The translations under genes were made by a program, and so were the position numbers. Below the pieces are notes generated by a model that saw only the letters and a list, made by a program, of their open reading frames with translations, did not search any database and was not told the DNA's origin. Shown one piece after another: positions 18,437 to 28,816 of a stretch of 64,000 nt of DNA; the stretch's first letter is position 1, and each line of letters begins with the position of its first letter. The stretch comes from Bacteroidota bacterium (GTDB lineage Bacteria > Bacteroidota > Bacteroidia > Flavobacteriales > Flavobacteriaceae), in NCBI GenBank assembly GCA_947447375.1, contig CANFJB010000003.1:62001-126000 (forward strand), read 5' to 3'.

Positions 18437-20740
18437 ATGAAATACCCTTTAGCATTATTTATTGCTTTGTTTTCAATTCAAATTGGCTTTTCCCAAAACA
18501 GTCAATTTTGGAAGGGCTATTTTTCTTATAAAGAAATTAAGGACATTTCTCAATCTCCAACCGTTTTTTTTGCTGCAGCAGAAAATGCTTTGTTTTCAAA
18601 AAACCTAACTACAAATTCAATAAAAACAACCAATACTATCGACGGTCTTTCAGGTCAAACGATTACTTCAATGTACCACAGTACTGCTTTTAATAAAACC
18701 ATTATTGGTTATGAAAATGGATTAATTATTATTGTGAATGATGCCGATGGAACCATGTTAAATGTAGTTGATATCATTACCAATGGCGTTAATCAAAATT
18801 TAAAACGCATCAATCATTTCATGGAATACAACGGTATTCTTTATGTATCCTGCGATTTTGGAATTGTACAATATAATTTAGCCACTTCAGGCTTTGGAGA
18901 CACCTACAGAATAGGTGATTTAGGTGCTGAAATTAAAGTATCACAAACTGCAATTAGCAATGGAATTATTTATGCAGCGACCATGGTAGGAATAAAATCC
19001 GCTAGTATTTCCAATCCTAATTTGAATGATTACAACCAATGGACGCAATTAATAGGCGGCGGTTTTACAGGAGTTGAGACTTTTGGAACACAAGTAGTTG
19101 CTTCTACCAATTGGGGTGCGGTTTTTAAACTTAACGGTTCGGTTTTTACCTCATTTGCAACACTTCCTCTAGGCGCAGTTGATTTAAGAGCTAGTGGAAA
19201 TTATGTATTGATTTCTACTCAAACAAGTGTTTCTATTTATAACCAAAATTTGAGTTTGCTTTTGCAAATAAGTAGCAATCAAATTCCAAATATTTCAGCA
19301 AAATTTACCTGTGCAACCATCATTGATTCTACTATATATTTAGGAACATTAGAAGATGGAATAATTACTACAACAATTGATAACCCAACTACTTTTACGT
19401 TTTTAAGTCCCGACGGACCTTCTAGGAATGCATTATTTGCAATTAATGCTTCCACAAAAAACGTTTGGGCGGTTTATGGCGGTTATTCTCCTGAATACAA
19501 TCCATACACTTATGATAATAATGGGTTAAATACTTATGGGTTTAGTAAATTTACAGAAAATGGATGGCAAAACACTCCTTATTCAGCTGTATTAGGAGCA
19601 AAGGCACTTTCTAAAATTACCATAAATCCAAATAATAGCAATCAAGTTTATATAAGTTCCTTTTTCTCTGGATTATTAAAAGTTGAAAATGATGTTCCAA
19701 CCGTTTTGTATGATGAGAGCAACAGTTCATTGGAATCATTAATTTTAAATCCACCAAATCCAAATTATAAAGATTTACGTATTAATGGCGCGGCATTTGA
19801 TAAATCTGGTAATTTATGGATTGGAAATGGTTGGTCTAAAAATGGTTTAAAGAAGCTTTCAACTCAAGGCTCCTGGTCAAGTGTAAATATTGAACCTATT
19901 TCTCAAAGGTATTATGAAAACAGTTATGGTGAAGTTGTAGTTGATAAAAACGGAACTAAATGGATGGCATCAAGTTATGATGGTGTAATTGCCTACAATG
20001 AAAACGGAAATATTTTTAAGAAAATATCTCTTGGCGCAGATTTAGGAAATTTACCTGTAGTTGATGCTAGAGTAGTAGCAATCGATAATAGAAACCAACT
20101 TTGGATAGGAACCACCAGTGGATTAAGAGTACTTTCAAGCGTGGATCGTTTTTCAACTGATGATCAATTAACCTCAAATCCTATTATTATTTTAGAAAAT
20201 GGCTTGGCGCAAGAATTATTATACGAACAATTTATTACCGATATTGTTGTTGATGGGGCCAATAATAAATGGGTAGGAACCGCAGATTCTGGAGTTTTCC
20301 AATTTTCTTCAGACGGGCAGCAAACCCTTCGCCGATTTACAAGTAGTAATTCTCCTTTGCCAAGTAACGCCATTAATGATATTGATATTAGCCCAACTAC
20401 CGGAGAGGTTTTCTTTGCTACTGACAAAGGAATGGTTTCCTATAAAGGAACTTCAACCACGGCAAGCACCGATTTAAGCAATGTAAATGTTTATCCCAAT
20501 CCAGTAAGGCCAGAGTTTGAAGGAACCGTAAAAGTGAGTGGTTTGTCCAATAAATGCAATGTGAAAATCACAGATATTGAGGGAAATCTAGTTTATGAAA
20601 CAATTTCTCAAGGTGGAACAATTGAATGGGATACCAAAGCTTTTGGGAACTACAATGTGGCTTCAGGGGTTTATATGATATTTATTTCTTCACAAGATGG
20701 AACGGATACCACAGTTAAAAAAGTAATGATAATTAGGTAA
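18437..20740 (+). CDS. porZ: PorZ-like type IX secretion protein (beta-propeller with sorting domain)
   Basis: The 767-residue protein has a signal peptide (to about GFSQN), two stretches of beta-propeller repeats with two-component-regulator-like blades such as GNLWIGNGWSKNGLKKL and NQLWIGTTSGLRVL, and a C-terminal T9SS type A domain starting at VNVYPNPV. Length and order match PorZ, a surface component of the T9SS attachment complex that in Porphyromonas helps deliver anionic LPS to the sortase. recO follows after 43 bases. The alternative is an ordinary T9SS cargo with a propeller; the N-terminal GYFSYKEIKDIS segment favours PorZ. Confidence 0.82.
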   Translation: MKYPLALFIALFSIQIGFSQNSQFWKGYFSYKEIKDISQSPTVFFAAAENALFSKNLTTNSIKTTNTIDGLSGQTITSMYHSTAFNKTIIGYENGLIIIVNDADGTMLNVVDIITNGVNQNLKRINHFMEYNGILYVSCDFGIVQYNLATSGFGDTYRIGDLGAEIKVSQTAISNGIIYAATMVGIKSASISNPNLNDYNQWTQLIGGGFTGVETFGTQVVASTNWGAVFKLNGSVFTSFATLPLGAVDLRASGNYVLISTQTSVSIYNQNLSLLLQISSNQIPNISAKFTCATIIDSTIYLGTLEDGIITTTIDNPTTFTFLSPDGPSRNALFAINASTKNVWAVYGGYSPEYNPYTYDNNGLNTYGFSKFTENGWQNTPYSAVLGAKALSKITINPNNSNQVYISSFFSGLLKVENDVPTVLYDESNSSLESLILNPPNPNYKDLRINGAAFDKSGNLWIGNGWSKNGLKKLSTQGSWSSVNIEPISQRYYENSYGEVVVDKNGTKWMASSYDGVIAYNENGNIFKKISLGADLGNLPVVDARVVAIDNRNQLWIGTTSGLRVLSSVDRFSTDDQLTSNPIIILENGLAQELLYEQFITDIVVDGANNKWVGTADSGVFQFSSDGQQTLRRFTSSNSPLPSNAINDIDISPTTGEVFFATDKGMVSYKGTSTTASTDLSNVNVYPNPVRPEFEGTVKVSGLSNKCNVKITDIEGNLVYETISQGGTIEWDTKAFGNYNVASGVYMIFISSQDGTDTTVKKVMIIR

Positions 20741-20783
20741 TTTACTTTGAGTTTTATTAATCTCTAGAATTATAGACAAAAAA

Positions 20784-21497
20784 ATGGTAGTTAAAACCAG
20801 AGCAATTGTAATTTCATCAATAAAATATCAAGAGAAAAGCTTAATTGTAAAATGCTTTACACTCTCCGATGGACTTAAATCGTACTTTGTTCGGGATGCT
20901 TTTTCATCCAGAAAATCAAATCAGAAAATCGCATACTTCCAGCCATTTTCATTATTAGAAATTGAAGCAGTTCACAAGAATAAGGGGACACTTGAAAATT
21001 TTAAAGAAATTAAACTTGCCGTTCCATTTCAAACTATTCATAGCGATGTTGTAAAAAGCACTATTGTACTATTTTTATCCGAAATGATGCATTATTCAAT
21101 TCATGAAGAGGAAGAAAATGAGGCGTTATTTACCTATCTTGAAACTTCCTTGTTGTGGCTTGATGCTCATGATGATATGGCAAATTTTCATCTTATTTTT
21201 TTATTAGAAGCATCGAAATACTTGGGATTTTATCCTGATATTTCCGAAATTGAAATGCCGTTTTTTGAAATGAAAGAAGGTAATTTTTCGCCTTTTAGCG
21301 CTGTAAGTTCTTTATCTGAACATGAAACTTTGCTTTTCAAAAAATTAATAAATTTAAAATTGGAAAGCGATATCAAAACATTTCATGTAATTGAAAGACA
21401 ACTACTATTAAAAATTCTAATTGATTATTACAGTTATCATTTAGAAGGATTCAGAAAACCAAAATCGGTAGAAGTGTTGAAAGAAGTATTTTCTTGA
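20784..21497 (+). CDS. recO: DNA repair protein RecO
   Basis: The 237-residue protein begins with the RecO OB-fold segment (VVKTRAIVISSIKYQEKSLIVKCFT, here abbreviated by its ends VVKTRAIV and CFT) and continues with the helical domain (YLETSLLWLD, HLIFLLEASKYLGFYPD). The usual C-terminal zinc cysteines are missing, as in many RecO proteins. It works with RecF/RecR to load RecA on single-stranded DNA. Its stop codon abuts the stop of the convergent antiporter gene with no base between them. Confidence 0.9.
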   Translation: MVVKTRAIVISSIKYQEKSLIVKCFTLSDGLKSYFVRDAFSSRKSNQKIAYFQPFSLLEIEAVHKNKGTLENFKEIKLAVPFQTIHSDVVKSTIVLFLSEMMHYSIHEEEENEALFTYLETSLLWLDAHDDMANFHLIFLLEASKYLGFYPDISEIEMPFFEMKEGNFSPFSAVSSLSEHETLLFKKLINLKLESDIKTFHVIERQLLLKILIDYYSYHLEGFRKPKSVEVLKEVFS

Positions 21498-23768
21498 TTA
21501 CGGTTTTACTATCAATACTGAAGGAATATCACTCAACCAATCACTTTGAGAATCTACCAGTTTTTTCCAACTTTCTAAACTAATAACCATTAAATCATGT
21601 TGTTTTAACAATTCTTTTTCAATGACTTTATTAGTTAATAAACTCATATTGCTAGGATAGTTATTTTCTAAAGAATCAACTGCATTTTCAATAATAAAGT
21701 TGTTTTTTATTTGCCCATTGCAATCTAAAACAGCAATTTTCGAATCGTTATTGTAGATTAATTTTTGAGCATAATCCAATAAAAATCCATCTTCAGCACT
21801 AAATATTGGAATAAAAACTTGATTTACCTTTTGCAGATCTTTATTGATTAATATCCCTAAAGGCATTTTAGTTTTTGAGATAATTTGTCTGGTTCTTTCA
21901 TCAAAAGGGGAGTTTTCAAAAAGCCCTTCTTTTCCTGTAAACTTATCAATTAAACGATCTGGATTTATAATTCTTGTCGTAAATCCTAGTACTTTTCCTA
22001 AAAGCGTTCCTTCAAAAATTGATTTCCCAAGTCCCACAAGTAGCAAGTCATAATCACCTTGATTTGCAATTTCTACGATATCCGTTTCTACGTCAACGGT
22101 AGTCTTAAAAACTGTAGTTATTTCTTGTTGTAAAATTTTAGATTCACTTAATATAGGAAGGAAACTATCTGTTTCATATTCTTCCATATTATTAACGTGC
22201 ATTTCGTCACTTAATACCAAGTGCATTGCCGTAATATTTACATTTTCTTTTTGTTTTTTGACTAAGCTACTCGCCAATCGAAGCAAAGACTTTCCTTTTT
22301 CATTATTTCCAAAAAACAATAAAATCTTGAATTTACTTTTGCTATTGATTTCCTCTGGAACAAATTGATTTTTAGATTTAAATGCCCAATTTATCAAATT
22401 CAATGCCGGACCAGTCATAAAAGTGGTAACTAAAGCCATGATAACCATCATTGTAAACACTTGAGGAGTAAGCACTTTAAGATCCAAACCAATATTTAAA
22501 ACTACCAATTCCATTAATCCACGAGTATTCATTAAAGCTCCAATTGTAAGACTGTCTTTCCAACTTTGACCTACAAATTTTGCTGCCAAAGCACTTCCGA
22601 AGAATTTTCCTACTACCGCTACCAAGATAATGAAACCGGTAACTTGCCACATGTAAGGATCGTTAATTAATCCGATTTGAGTTCTTAAACCTGTAAATAC
22701 GAAGAATAATGGCAATAGTAAAATTACAGATACATCTTCAACTTTTTCAATAAATATACTTCTGAATTTTGAAATATCAGGCATGATTACTCCGGTCATA
22801 AAGGCACCAAATAAAGCATGAATTCCAATTATATTTGTAGCATATGAAGATAATATCAGTGTTAGAAAAAATATTGCAACAACAGGTTTACTTAAATTTT
22901 CGCTTTTTGAATATAAATCACCAACTTTTTTCAAGAACGGTTTTACAATAAAAAGCATTATAAGAACATAAAGTACTGAAAGTCCAATTACATATAATGC
23001 ACTGTCAAAAGTTCCCGCTTTTACAATTGCAATTACTACTGCAAGTAAACACCAAGCGGTGATATCATCTGCGGCAGCACAAGTAATTACAATTGCTCCC
23101 AACCTGGTTTTATGAATTCCTCTTTCTTGTACAATCCTTGCTAATACCGGAAAAGCAGTAATACTCATTGCAATTCCCATAAATAAGCTAAAAGATAAAA
23201 ATGAAATTCCTTCTGGTGCAAAAGTTTGGTAGACATAAAAAGCCAATCCAATTCCTAATGCAAACGGAATTACAATACTGGCATGACTAATAACCACCGC
23301 CTCATTTGCTTTGTTTTTTAGCACTTTTAAATCCAATTCCATTCCTACAACAAACATGAAAAGGATTAAACCAATTTGGCTTAAGAACGATAAATTTCCA
23401 AGTGATTGAGCGGGAAATAAAGCCATTGAAAACTCAGGGAAATACATTCCAAGTAATGAAGGTCCTAGAAAAATACCTGCAATTATTTCACCAATCACAG
23501 ATGGTTGACCGATTTTTCTGAAAATCCATCCAAAAAAGCGAGCTACTATAATTATGGTAATTATTTGTGCCAATAAAATTGCCAACGGATCATTAAAATT
23601 GGCAATCATAGAATTGATAAATTCATTCCAATGATCAGAGGGAGTTAAAACAATTGATGCCGTTTTAAAAGTTTCCAAAAACTTGCCTTTTGATATTATC
23701 CAATAAATTAAAGCGGTGAAACCACCAGTTACTATAAGATAAAAGAAAGTATTTTTAAAGTTTTTCAT
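21498..23768 (-). CDS. Cation:proton antiporter (CPA2/KefB-like) with cytosolic C-terminal domain
   Basis: The protein of about 756 residues has an N-terminal membrane domain of a dozen or so helices typical of Na+/H+ exchangers, including GQPSVIGEIIAGIFLGPSLLG and a helix with AADDITAW (the Asp-Asp ion-binding pair). The last 280 residues are soluble with USP-like alternating sheets (LLFFGNNEKGKSLLRLAS). It should exchange Na+ or K+ for H+ at the inner membrane. I chose the ATG at 23768; a TTG two codons upstream is possible but less likely. It diverges from the MMPL transporter gene. Confidence 0.88.
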   Translation of the reverse strand: MKNFKNTFFYLIVTGGFTALIYWIISKGKFLETFKTASIVLTPSDHWNEFINSMIANFNDPLAILLAQIITIIIVARFFGWIFRKIGQPSVIGEIIAGIFLGPSLLGMYFPEFSMALFPAQSLGNLSFLSQIGLILFMFVVGMELDLKVLKNKANEAVVISHASIVIPFALGIGLAFYVYQTFAPEGISFLSFSLFMGIAMSITAFPVLARIVQERGIHKTRLGAIVITCAAADDITAWCLLAVVIAIVKAGTFDSALYVIGLSVLYVLIMLFIVKPFLKKVGDLYSKSENLSKPVVAIFFLTLILSSYATNIIGIHALFGAFMTGVIMPDISKFRSIFIEKVEDVSVILLLPLFFVFTGLRTQIGLINDPYMWQVTGFIILVAVVGKFFGSALAAKFVGQSWKDSLTIGALMNTRGLMELVVLNIGLDLKVLTPQVFTMMVIMALVTTFMTGPALNLINWAFKSKNQFVPEEINSKSKFKILLFFGNNEKGKSLLRLASSLVKKQKENVNITAMHLVLSDEMHVNNMEEYETDSFLPILSESKILQQEITTVFKTTVDVETDIVEIANQGDYDLLLVGLGKSIFEGTLLGKVLGFTTRIINPDRLIDKFTGKEGLFENSPFDERTRQIISKTKMPLGILINKDLQKVNQVFIPIFSAEDGFLLDYAQKLIYNNDSKIAVLDCNGQIKNNFIIENAVDSLENNYPSNMSLLTNKVIEKELLKQHDLMVISLESWKKLVDSQSDWLSDIPSVLIVKP

Positions 23769-23807
23769 ATGCAATTAAGCAGTAATTATATGCAAAGTTT
23801 CAAAAAT

Positions 23808-23840
23808 CAAATATAAGAAATAATACATTCCATAAATCAA
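23808..23840 (-). promoter_or_regulatory. Predicted promoter of the antiporter gene
   Basis: On the minus strand TTG (23840-23838) is followed after 22 bases by TATATTTG (23815-23808), a full -33/-7 pair within the reported spacing range, about 40 bases from the ATG. Confidence 0.5.
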
Positions 23841-23927
23841 TCCATTAATTTAAAATGGCAATAAAATTAATTTTGATTTATTAAATAAATTATTTTTGGT
23901 TTATCTATAAATTTTGTAGGTTTTAAT

Positions 23928-23935
23928 TAACTTTG
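23928..23935 (+). promoter_or_regulatory. Predicted -7 box of the MMPL transporter gene
   Basis: TAACTTTG matches TAnnTTTG. It contains the TTG at 23933 that would be an upstream start, so translation from there is ruled out and ATG 23954 is favoured, leaving a very short leader. Confidence 0.5.
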
Positions 23936-23953
23936 CTCGCGTTAATAACGAAT

Positions 23954-26302
23954 ATGAAAAAGACATTAAAAGTTGGTTTTTGGGAATTTATTGCCCGATT
24001 GATTCTTACCTATAGAATTACCATTTTAATTGCCATTATTGTCATCACTATTTTCCTAGGTTTTCAATGGAAAAATTTAAGTATGACTTATACCGAAGCA
24101 AACCTGCTTCCCAAAAAGCATATCGTTAACCAACAATACGATGATTTTCTTTCTAAATTTGGTGAAGAAGGAAACCTGATTGTAATAGGCTTTCAAGACC
24201 CAAAATTTTTCACCCCTGAGGCATTTTCTGAATGGAATGAATTAATGTCAGGGCTAAAATCATCCAAAAATGTAGATTTGGTTGTTTCTATTAGCGACCT
24301 AAAAATACTACAAAAAGATACTCTTGCACAAAAATTTGAATTGGTTCCGTTAATTGACCCATTACAGACTATAAATCAAGCCTATTTACAAAACATTAAA
24401 ACGGAATTGTTTACCAATTTACCATTTTATGAAGGGCTTTTATTCAATAAAAAATCAGGAAGTATCCGTTCTGCAGTTTATTTGAAAAAAAACATAGTTA
24501 ACACAGCGGAGAGGAAAACGTTTATAATTGAAACGCTAATTCCAAAAATTGATAAGTTTGAAAAAAGCACTGGAATAGATCTTCGAGTTTCAGGAATGCC
24601 CTACATTAGAACTATAAATGCCGAGAACATGAAAGGGGAAATCGGACTGTTTATTGGTGCAGCATTATTGATAACCTCACTCCTCTTTTTCTTCTTTTTC
24701 CGTTCGTTCAGAGCAACATTTATTTCTATTTGTATTTTACTATTTGGTGTTATGTGGTCCTTTGGAACTTTAGGATTATTTAATTATAAAATAACTATTT
24801 TAACGGCTATTATTCCGCCTTTAATTATTGTTATTGGAATAACCAATTGTATCTTTCTTATTAATAAATACCAGCAAGAAATTAAATTACATCAAAACCA
24901 AGCCAAAGCTTTGCAACGTGTAATTTCTAAAATTGGAGTTTCTACTTTAATGACTAACCTTACTACTGCTGTTGGTTTTGCAACCTTCATGATTACTGGA
25001 AACGAACTCCTTTATGAATTTGGATTGGTAACTTCAATAAACGTGATTACAGTTTATTTATTGACGCTTTTAATTGTACCAATTATATACAGTTTTATGC
25101 CAATGCCAGAGGAAAAGCACCTTTATCATTTAAGTAAGAACTATTTGTCTTCCGTTTTAGGATGGGTTGAAAAAGTGGTTAAAACCAAACGTACTTATAT
25201 CTATACTGTTTACGTTTTATTACTTGTTTTTAGTGTAGTAGGGGTAATGCAAATGAAAGTTTCAGGAAGTTTAATTGGTGAAATGCCTAAAAGCGCTTCA
25301 TTTTTTAAAGACATTTTGTTCTATGAAAAAGAATTCAACGGGGTAATGCCTCTTGAAATAATGATTAACACCAAACATAAAAAAGGGGTTATGAAATTGT
25401 CGACCATGAAAAAAATGGACGAATTGCAAAAAACAATTGAACAAATTCCAGAACTTTCAAAGCCAGTTTCTGTGGTAAATTTAGTAAAATATTCAAAGCA
25501 AGCATTCTATAATGGGAATCCTGAATATTATGAATTGCCCACTTCACAAGAGCAAGTTTTTATTCTTTCGTATGCAAAAAATGCATCAAAAAACAATAAA
25601 GACAACTTGATGAAAAGTTATGTTGATTCGACCGGTCAATATGCAAGAATTACAACTTATATGAAAGATATTGGCACCAAAGACATGGCTAATATTGAAG
25701 GAAAATTAAGAGCGAAAATTGATGAAATTTTCCCAAAAGAGCGTTACGAAGTTACTTTAACCGGTAAAGCATTAGTGTTTCAAAAAGGAACTACTTACCT
25801 CATTAATAATTTAATTGAGTCCTTGATATTTGCAATTTTCTTGATTGCTGGGTTAATGGCATACATGTTCCGATCTGCAAAAATGATTTTTGTTTCGGTT
25901 ATCACCAATATTTTGCCACTTTGTATTACCTCTGGATTAATGGGTTATTTGGGAATTCCTTTAAAGCCATCTACCATTTTAGTATTTAGTATCGCCTTTG
26001 GAATATCGGTGGATAATGCCATTCAGTTTATGGCAAAATACCGTCACGACTTAAAAATGAATGACGGAAAAATAAAAAAATCGGTGTTTAGTGCTTTGCA
26101 AGAAACAGGGGTGAGCACTTTTTATACTTCTATCGTTTTGATATTCGGATTTGCCATTTTTACTCTTTCAAGCTTTAGCGGAACGGTAGCACTCGGAGGA
26201 TTAATTTCTTGCACTTTACTTTTTGCAATGTTTGCCAACTTATTGGTATTACCGGCATTGGTATTAACATTTGAAAAAAAGAAAGCCAAACAAGAAGAAT
26301 AG
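23954..26302 (+). CDS. MMPL/RND-family transporter
   Basis: The protein of about 782 residues has two sets of six membrane helices, each with a large periplasmic loop after the first helix, as in MMPL/HAE2-type RND proteins. The motif FGISVDNAIQFMAKYRHD in the second half and GITNCIFLINKYQQE in the first are the paired helix-4 signatures. It probably moves lipids or hydrophobic compounds using proton motive force; the cargo is unknown. No membrane-fusion or TolC gene is adjacent. It converges on the DinB-like gene with zero gap. Confidence 0.87.
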   Translation: MKKTLKVGFWEFIARLILTYRITILIAIIVITIFLGFQWKNLSMTYTEANLLPKKHIVNQQYDDFLSKFGEEGNLIVIGFQDPKFFTPEAFSEWNELMSGLKSSKNVDLVVSISDLKILQKDTLAQKFELVPLIDPLQTINQAYLQNIKTELFTNLPFYEGLLFNKKSGSIRSAVYLKKNIVNTAERKTFIIETLIPKIDKFEKSTGIDLRVSGMPYIRTINAENMKGEIGLFIGAALLITSLLFFFFFRSFRATFISICILLFGVMWSFGTLGLFNYKITILTAIIPPLIIVIGITNCIFLINKYQQEIKLHQNQAKALQRVISKIGVSTLMTNLTTAVGFATFMITGNELLYEFGLVTSINVITVYLLTLLIVPIIYSFMPMPEEKHLYHLSKNYLSSVLGWVEKVVKTKRTYIYTVYVLLLVFSVVGVMQMKVSGSLIGEMPKSASFFKDILFYEKEFNGVMPLEIMINTKHKKGVMKLSTMKKMDELQKTIEQIPELSKPVSVVNLVKYSKQAFYNGNPEYYELPTSQEQVFILSYAKNASKNNKDNLMKSYVDSTGQYARITTYMKDIGTKDMANIEGKLRAKIDEIFPKERYEVTLTGKALVFQKGTTYLINNLIESLIFAIFLIAGLMAYMFRSAKMIFVSVITNILPLCITSGLMGYLGIPLKPSTILVFSIAFGISVDNAIQFMAKYRHDLKMNDGKIKKSVFSALQETGVSTFYTSIVLIFGFAIFTLSSFSGTVALGGLISCTLLFAMFANLLVLPALVLTFEKKKAKQEE

Positions 26303-26761
26303 TTACGACTTAATAATGTCTTCTATTATTTTCAAATGATGGTTCGTATGAATTTCTAAAAAACGAATGGTATCCTTTTTTTTCAATTTTCCTAAGTAAG
26401 GATGTTCAAAATAATGATCATTTGAAATGGATTTTAATTCCAAAATCAATTTTCGGGTTAGTTCTATATTCGATAACAATAGAGTTTCTGTAATATCATT
26501 TTTCGGAACAACTACCTCTGGTGCTTTTGCTTTTCCCCTTGGGATTTTACCAAGCGTAAAAATTAATATTCGACTCAATTTGAATTTCCATTTGTAATCT
26601 TTTGGATTGGATCGTAAAACAACTTTTGTAACCCCAATTATAGTTAAAAGGGAATGTTCAATGTGCCACCCAACATTTGATTTAGAAATTTCGGAATTTT
26701 CTTTTGCAAAAAGCGGAATTCTAGATTCAAATTGGTCCAAAAGTGTTTCTAAATTCTTCAT
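26303..26761 (-). CDS. DinB-like (DUF1569-type) four-helix protein
   Basis: The 152-residue protein shows histidines placed as in the DinB/YfiT superfamily metal site: GWHIEHSLL in the first half and EIHTNHHLKIIEDI at the C-terminus. The middle holds a basic IPRGKAKAPEVV loop typical of DUF1569. The function is unknown; relatives are putative metal-dependent thiol transferases. It lies 1 base downstream of the GNAT gene, so the two are co-transcribed. Confidence 0.75.
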   Translation of the reverse strand: MKNLETLLDQFESRIPLFAKENSEISKSNVGWHIEHSLLTIIGVTKVVLRSNPKDYKWKFKLSRILIFTLGKIPRGKAKAPEVVVPKNDITETLLLSNIELTRKLILELKSISNDHYFEHPYLGKLKKKDTIRFLEIHTNHHLKIIEDIIKS

Positions 26762-26762
26762 A

Positions 26763-27281
26763 TTACAATTTTAATTTCATTAATAAATCCGTTTGTTTGT
26801 CATCACCCAAAATAAATAGATGCTCATCAAATACCACAAAACCATTTTTCTCATAAAACCGAATGGCTCTTTGATTTTTTTCCCAAACTCCCAACCAAAC
26901 GAAGTCTAATTTTTTATCATTTGCTATAGCAATAGCTTTTCCTAAAAGCAACTGACCAACTTGTTTCCCGAGATATTCTTTTGAAACATATATTCTTTCA
27001 ATTTCAAGAGAATTTTCATTTTGCAATTCTTTTTGAGCTCTCCCAAAGTTGAGTTTTAAATAGCCTATAACTACTTCGCCAATTCTAGCAAAATAGTATT
27101 CAATATTTGGATTTATTAATTCTGAGGATAATTTTTCTAAAGAGAATTCTTCAGCTAAATAGGAAGTCATGTTTTCCGGGGTATTTACCGCGGCAAAGGT
27201 TTCAATGAATGTTTGACTACTAATGTTTTGCAATGCTACAACATCGTTTGAAGAAATTCTTTTAATTTCAATAGGTTTCAT
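26763..27281 (-). CDS. GNAT-family N-acetyltransferase
   Basis: The 172-residue protein has the acetyl-CoA-binding motif A (IERIYVSKEYLGKQVGQLLL) and motif B (AIRFYEKNGFVVFDEHLF) of GNAT enzymes. It acetylates an amine of an unknown substrate. It is the first gene of a two-gene minus-strand unit. Confidence 0.88.
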   Translation of the reverse strand: MKPIEIKRISSNDVVALQNISSQTFIETFAAVNTPENMTSYLAEEFSLEKLSSELINPNIEYYFARIGEVVIGYLKLNFGRAQKELQNENSLEIERIYVSKEYLGKQVGQLLLGKAIAIANDKKLDFVWLGVWEKNQRAIRFYEKNGFVVFDEHLFILGDDKQTDLLMKLKL

Positions 27282-27328
27282 AATAATCTTATATGGGTTT
27301 TAATTTAAGTAAAGATATTAATTTCCAT

Positions 27329-27360
27329 AAAAAAACCATCAAGCAATTGATGGTTTTTTT
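27329..27360 (-). terminator. Terminator at the end of the nuo operon
   Basis: AAAAAACCATCA and TGATGGTTTTTT form a 12-bp stem with a 6-base loop and T runs on both strands. It lies 17 bases after the nuoN stop and also insulates the downstream GNAT gene. Confidence 0.88.
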
Positions 27361-27376
27361 ATAATTTAAATAAGTA

Positions 27377-28747
27377 TTAGCTTAATAATTGCATGATCAA
27401 AGTTGGATATAATCCTATGATTAAGTTTATCACTATTGCTACTACCGCCACTGCATAAAATGCAAATGGTGTTGACTGTTTTTCTTCTGCTGCGTCTTTG
27501 GTGTACATTGCCAAAATTAATTTGAAATAATATCCAATACTGATAATCGAGTTAATTACAGCTGCAATAACCACAATTAAATAGCCTGACTGAATGGTTT
27601 GGGTAAACAACATTAGCTTAGCGAAAAATCCTGCAAAAACAGGAATTCCTGCCATTGATAATAAAGAAGCAGTAAGAACTGCCGCCAATATTGGGTTGGT
27701 TTTTCCTAATCCATTAAAGTGAGAAATTTCTTCGTTTCCTTTGTCTTTACAAACGTATAATAAAACTGTGAAGGCAGCAATTCCGGCGAGTGAATAAGCG
27801 GTTGCATAATACAATAAACTTCCCGCGGCTGTTGTAGCACTTAACAAAACCATTAGCATAAATCCTGCATGAGAAATACCTGAAAAAGCCAACATACGTT
27901 TTACATTCGTTTGCTTTAATGCCATGATATTTCCTACAGTCATTGAAGCAATTGAAATTACTACAATAACTATTTGAAATCCGTAAGTAATTTCCACGTT
28001 CATTGCAGTCAGTAATTTATATAAAGCCGCCATTGCAACTACTTTTGCTAATGTGCTCATTGTTGCTGTTGTTAGTGCTGGTGCTCCCTGATAAACGTCT
28101 GGTGCCCAAAAGTGAAAAGGCACTGCCGCAATTTTGAACAACATTCCAATGGTTAATAATACAATTCCTATGAAAAACCAAGAGGGTAATTCGGCAGATT
28201 GTGAAAGTTCGCTTATTTCTGCAATATCAAAAGTTCCCATTGCGCCATAAATTAAGCAAATTCCAAATAGTAATATTCCTGAAGCAAAAGAACCCATTAG
28301 GAAGTATTTTAATCCTGCTTCGTTACTCTTAATGTTCATACGATCGGATGCCGCTAAAACATAAAGTGAAATGGATAAAATTTCAATTCCCAGGAAAAAC
28401 ATTGATAAGTTTCCAAAAGAAACCATGGCAACAGCTCCCGACAATAAGAATATTTTTATAACAATATAATCGGAGATTTTAGTTTGGTGTTTTTCGTAAA
28501 AATTATTACTCAGTGCTACCAAGAAAATAGTTAATAAAATGAATAAACTCGAGAAGGCAACAGAGAATTTGTTGACCACAATCATATTATTATGGTAGGT
28601 TGCTGGCGAATTTAATTCGGAAAGTGTTAGGCCCAATATTCCCATTAATCCAAGAATTGTTACTGGAATAATTGCTTTTCTGAAATTCATGATTTCAAAT
28701 AAAAGACATAAAACACCTAATCCTATTATTGCTATTAATGTATTCAT
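27377..28747 (-). CDS. nuoN: NADH-quinone oxidoreductase subunit N
   Basis: The 456-residue polytopic protein is one of three antiporter-like proton-pumping subunits of Complex I. It has about 14 hydrophobic segments, with conserved GLKYFLMGSFASGILLFG and FHFWAPDVYQGAP in the proton-channel region. It is the last gene of the nuo operon. Confidence 0.95.
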   Translation of the reverse strand: MNTLIAIIGLGVLCLLFEIMNFRKAIIPVTILGLMGILGLTLSELNSPATYHNNMIVVNKFSVAFSSLFILLTIFLVALSNNFYEKHQTKISDYIVIKIFLLSGAVAMVSFGNLSMFFLGIEILSISLYVLAASDRMNIKSNEAGLKYFLMGSFASGILLFGICLIYGAMGTFDIAEISELSQSAELPSWFFIGIVLLTIGMLFKIAAVPFHFWAPDVYQGAPALTTATMSTLAKVVAMAALYKLLTAMNVEITYGFQIVIVVISIASMTVGNIMALKQTNVKRMLAFSGISHAGFMLMVLLSATTAAGSLLYYATAYSLAGIAAFTVLLYVCKDKGNEEISHFNGLGKTNPILAAVLTASLLSMAGIPVFAGFFAKLMLFTQTIQSGYLIVVIAAVINSIISIGYYFKLILAMYTKDAAEEKQSTPFAFYAVAVVAIVINLIIGLYPTLIMQLLS

Positions 28748-28816
28748 TTTTTAAATTTTAGATATAAACTGAAAGCGTACTTTAGTTTTAAATCGTTATA
28801 TTATTAATTTAATTTC

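Noticed and set aside
23933-23953. TTG start upstream of the MMPL gene
   Set aside because: The TTG is part of the predicted -7 box, so it would not be in the mRNA.
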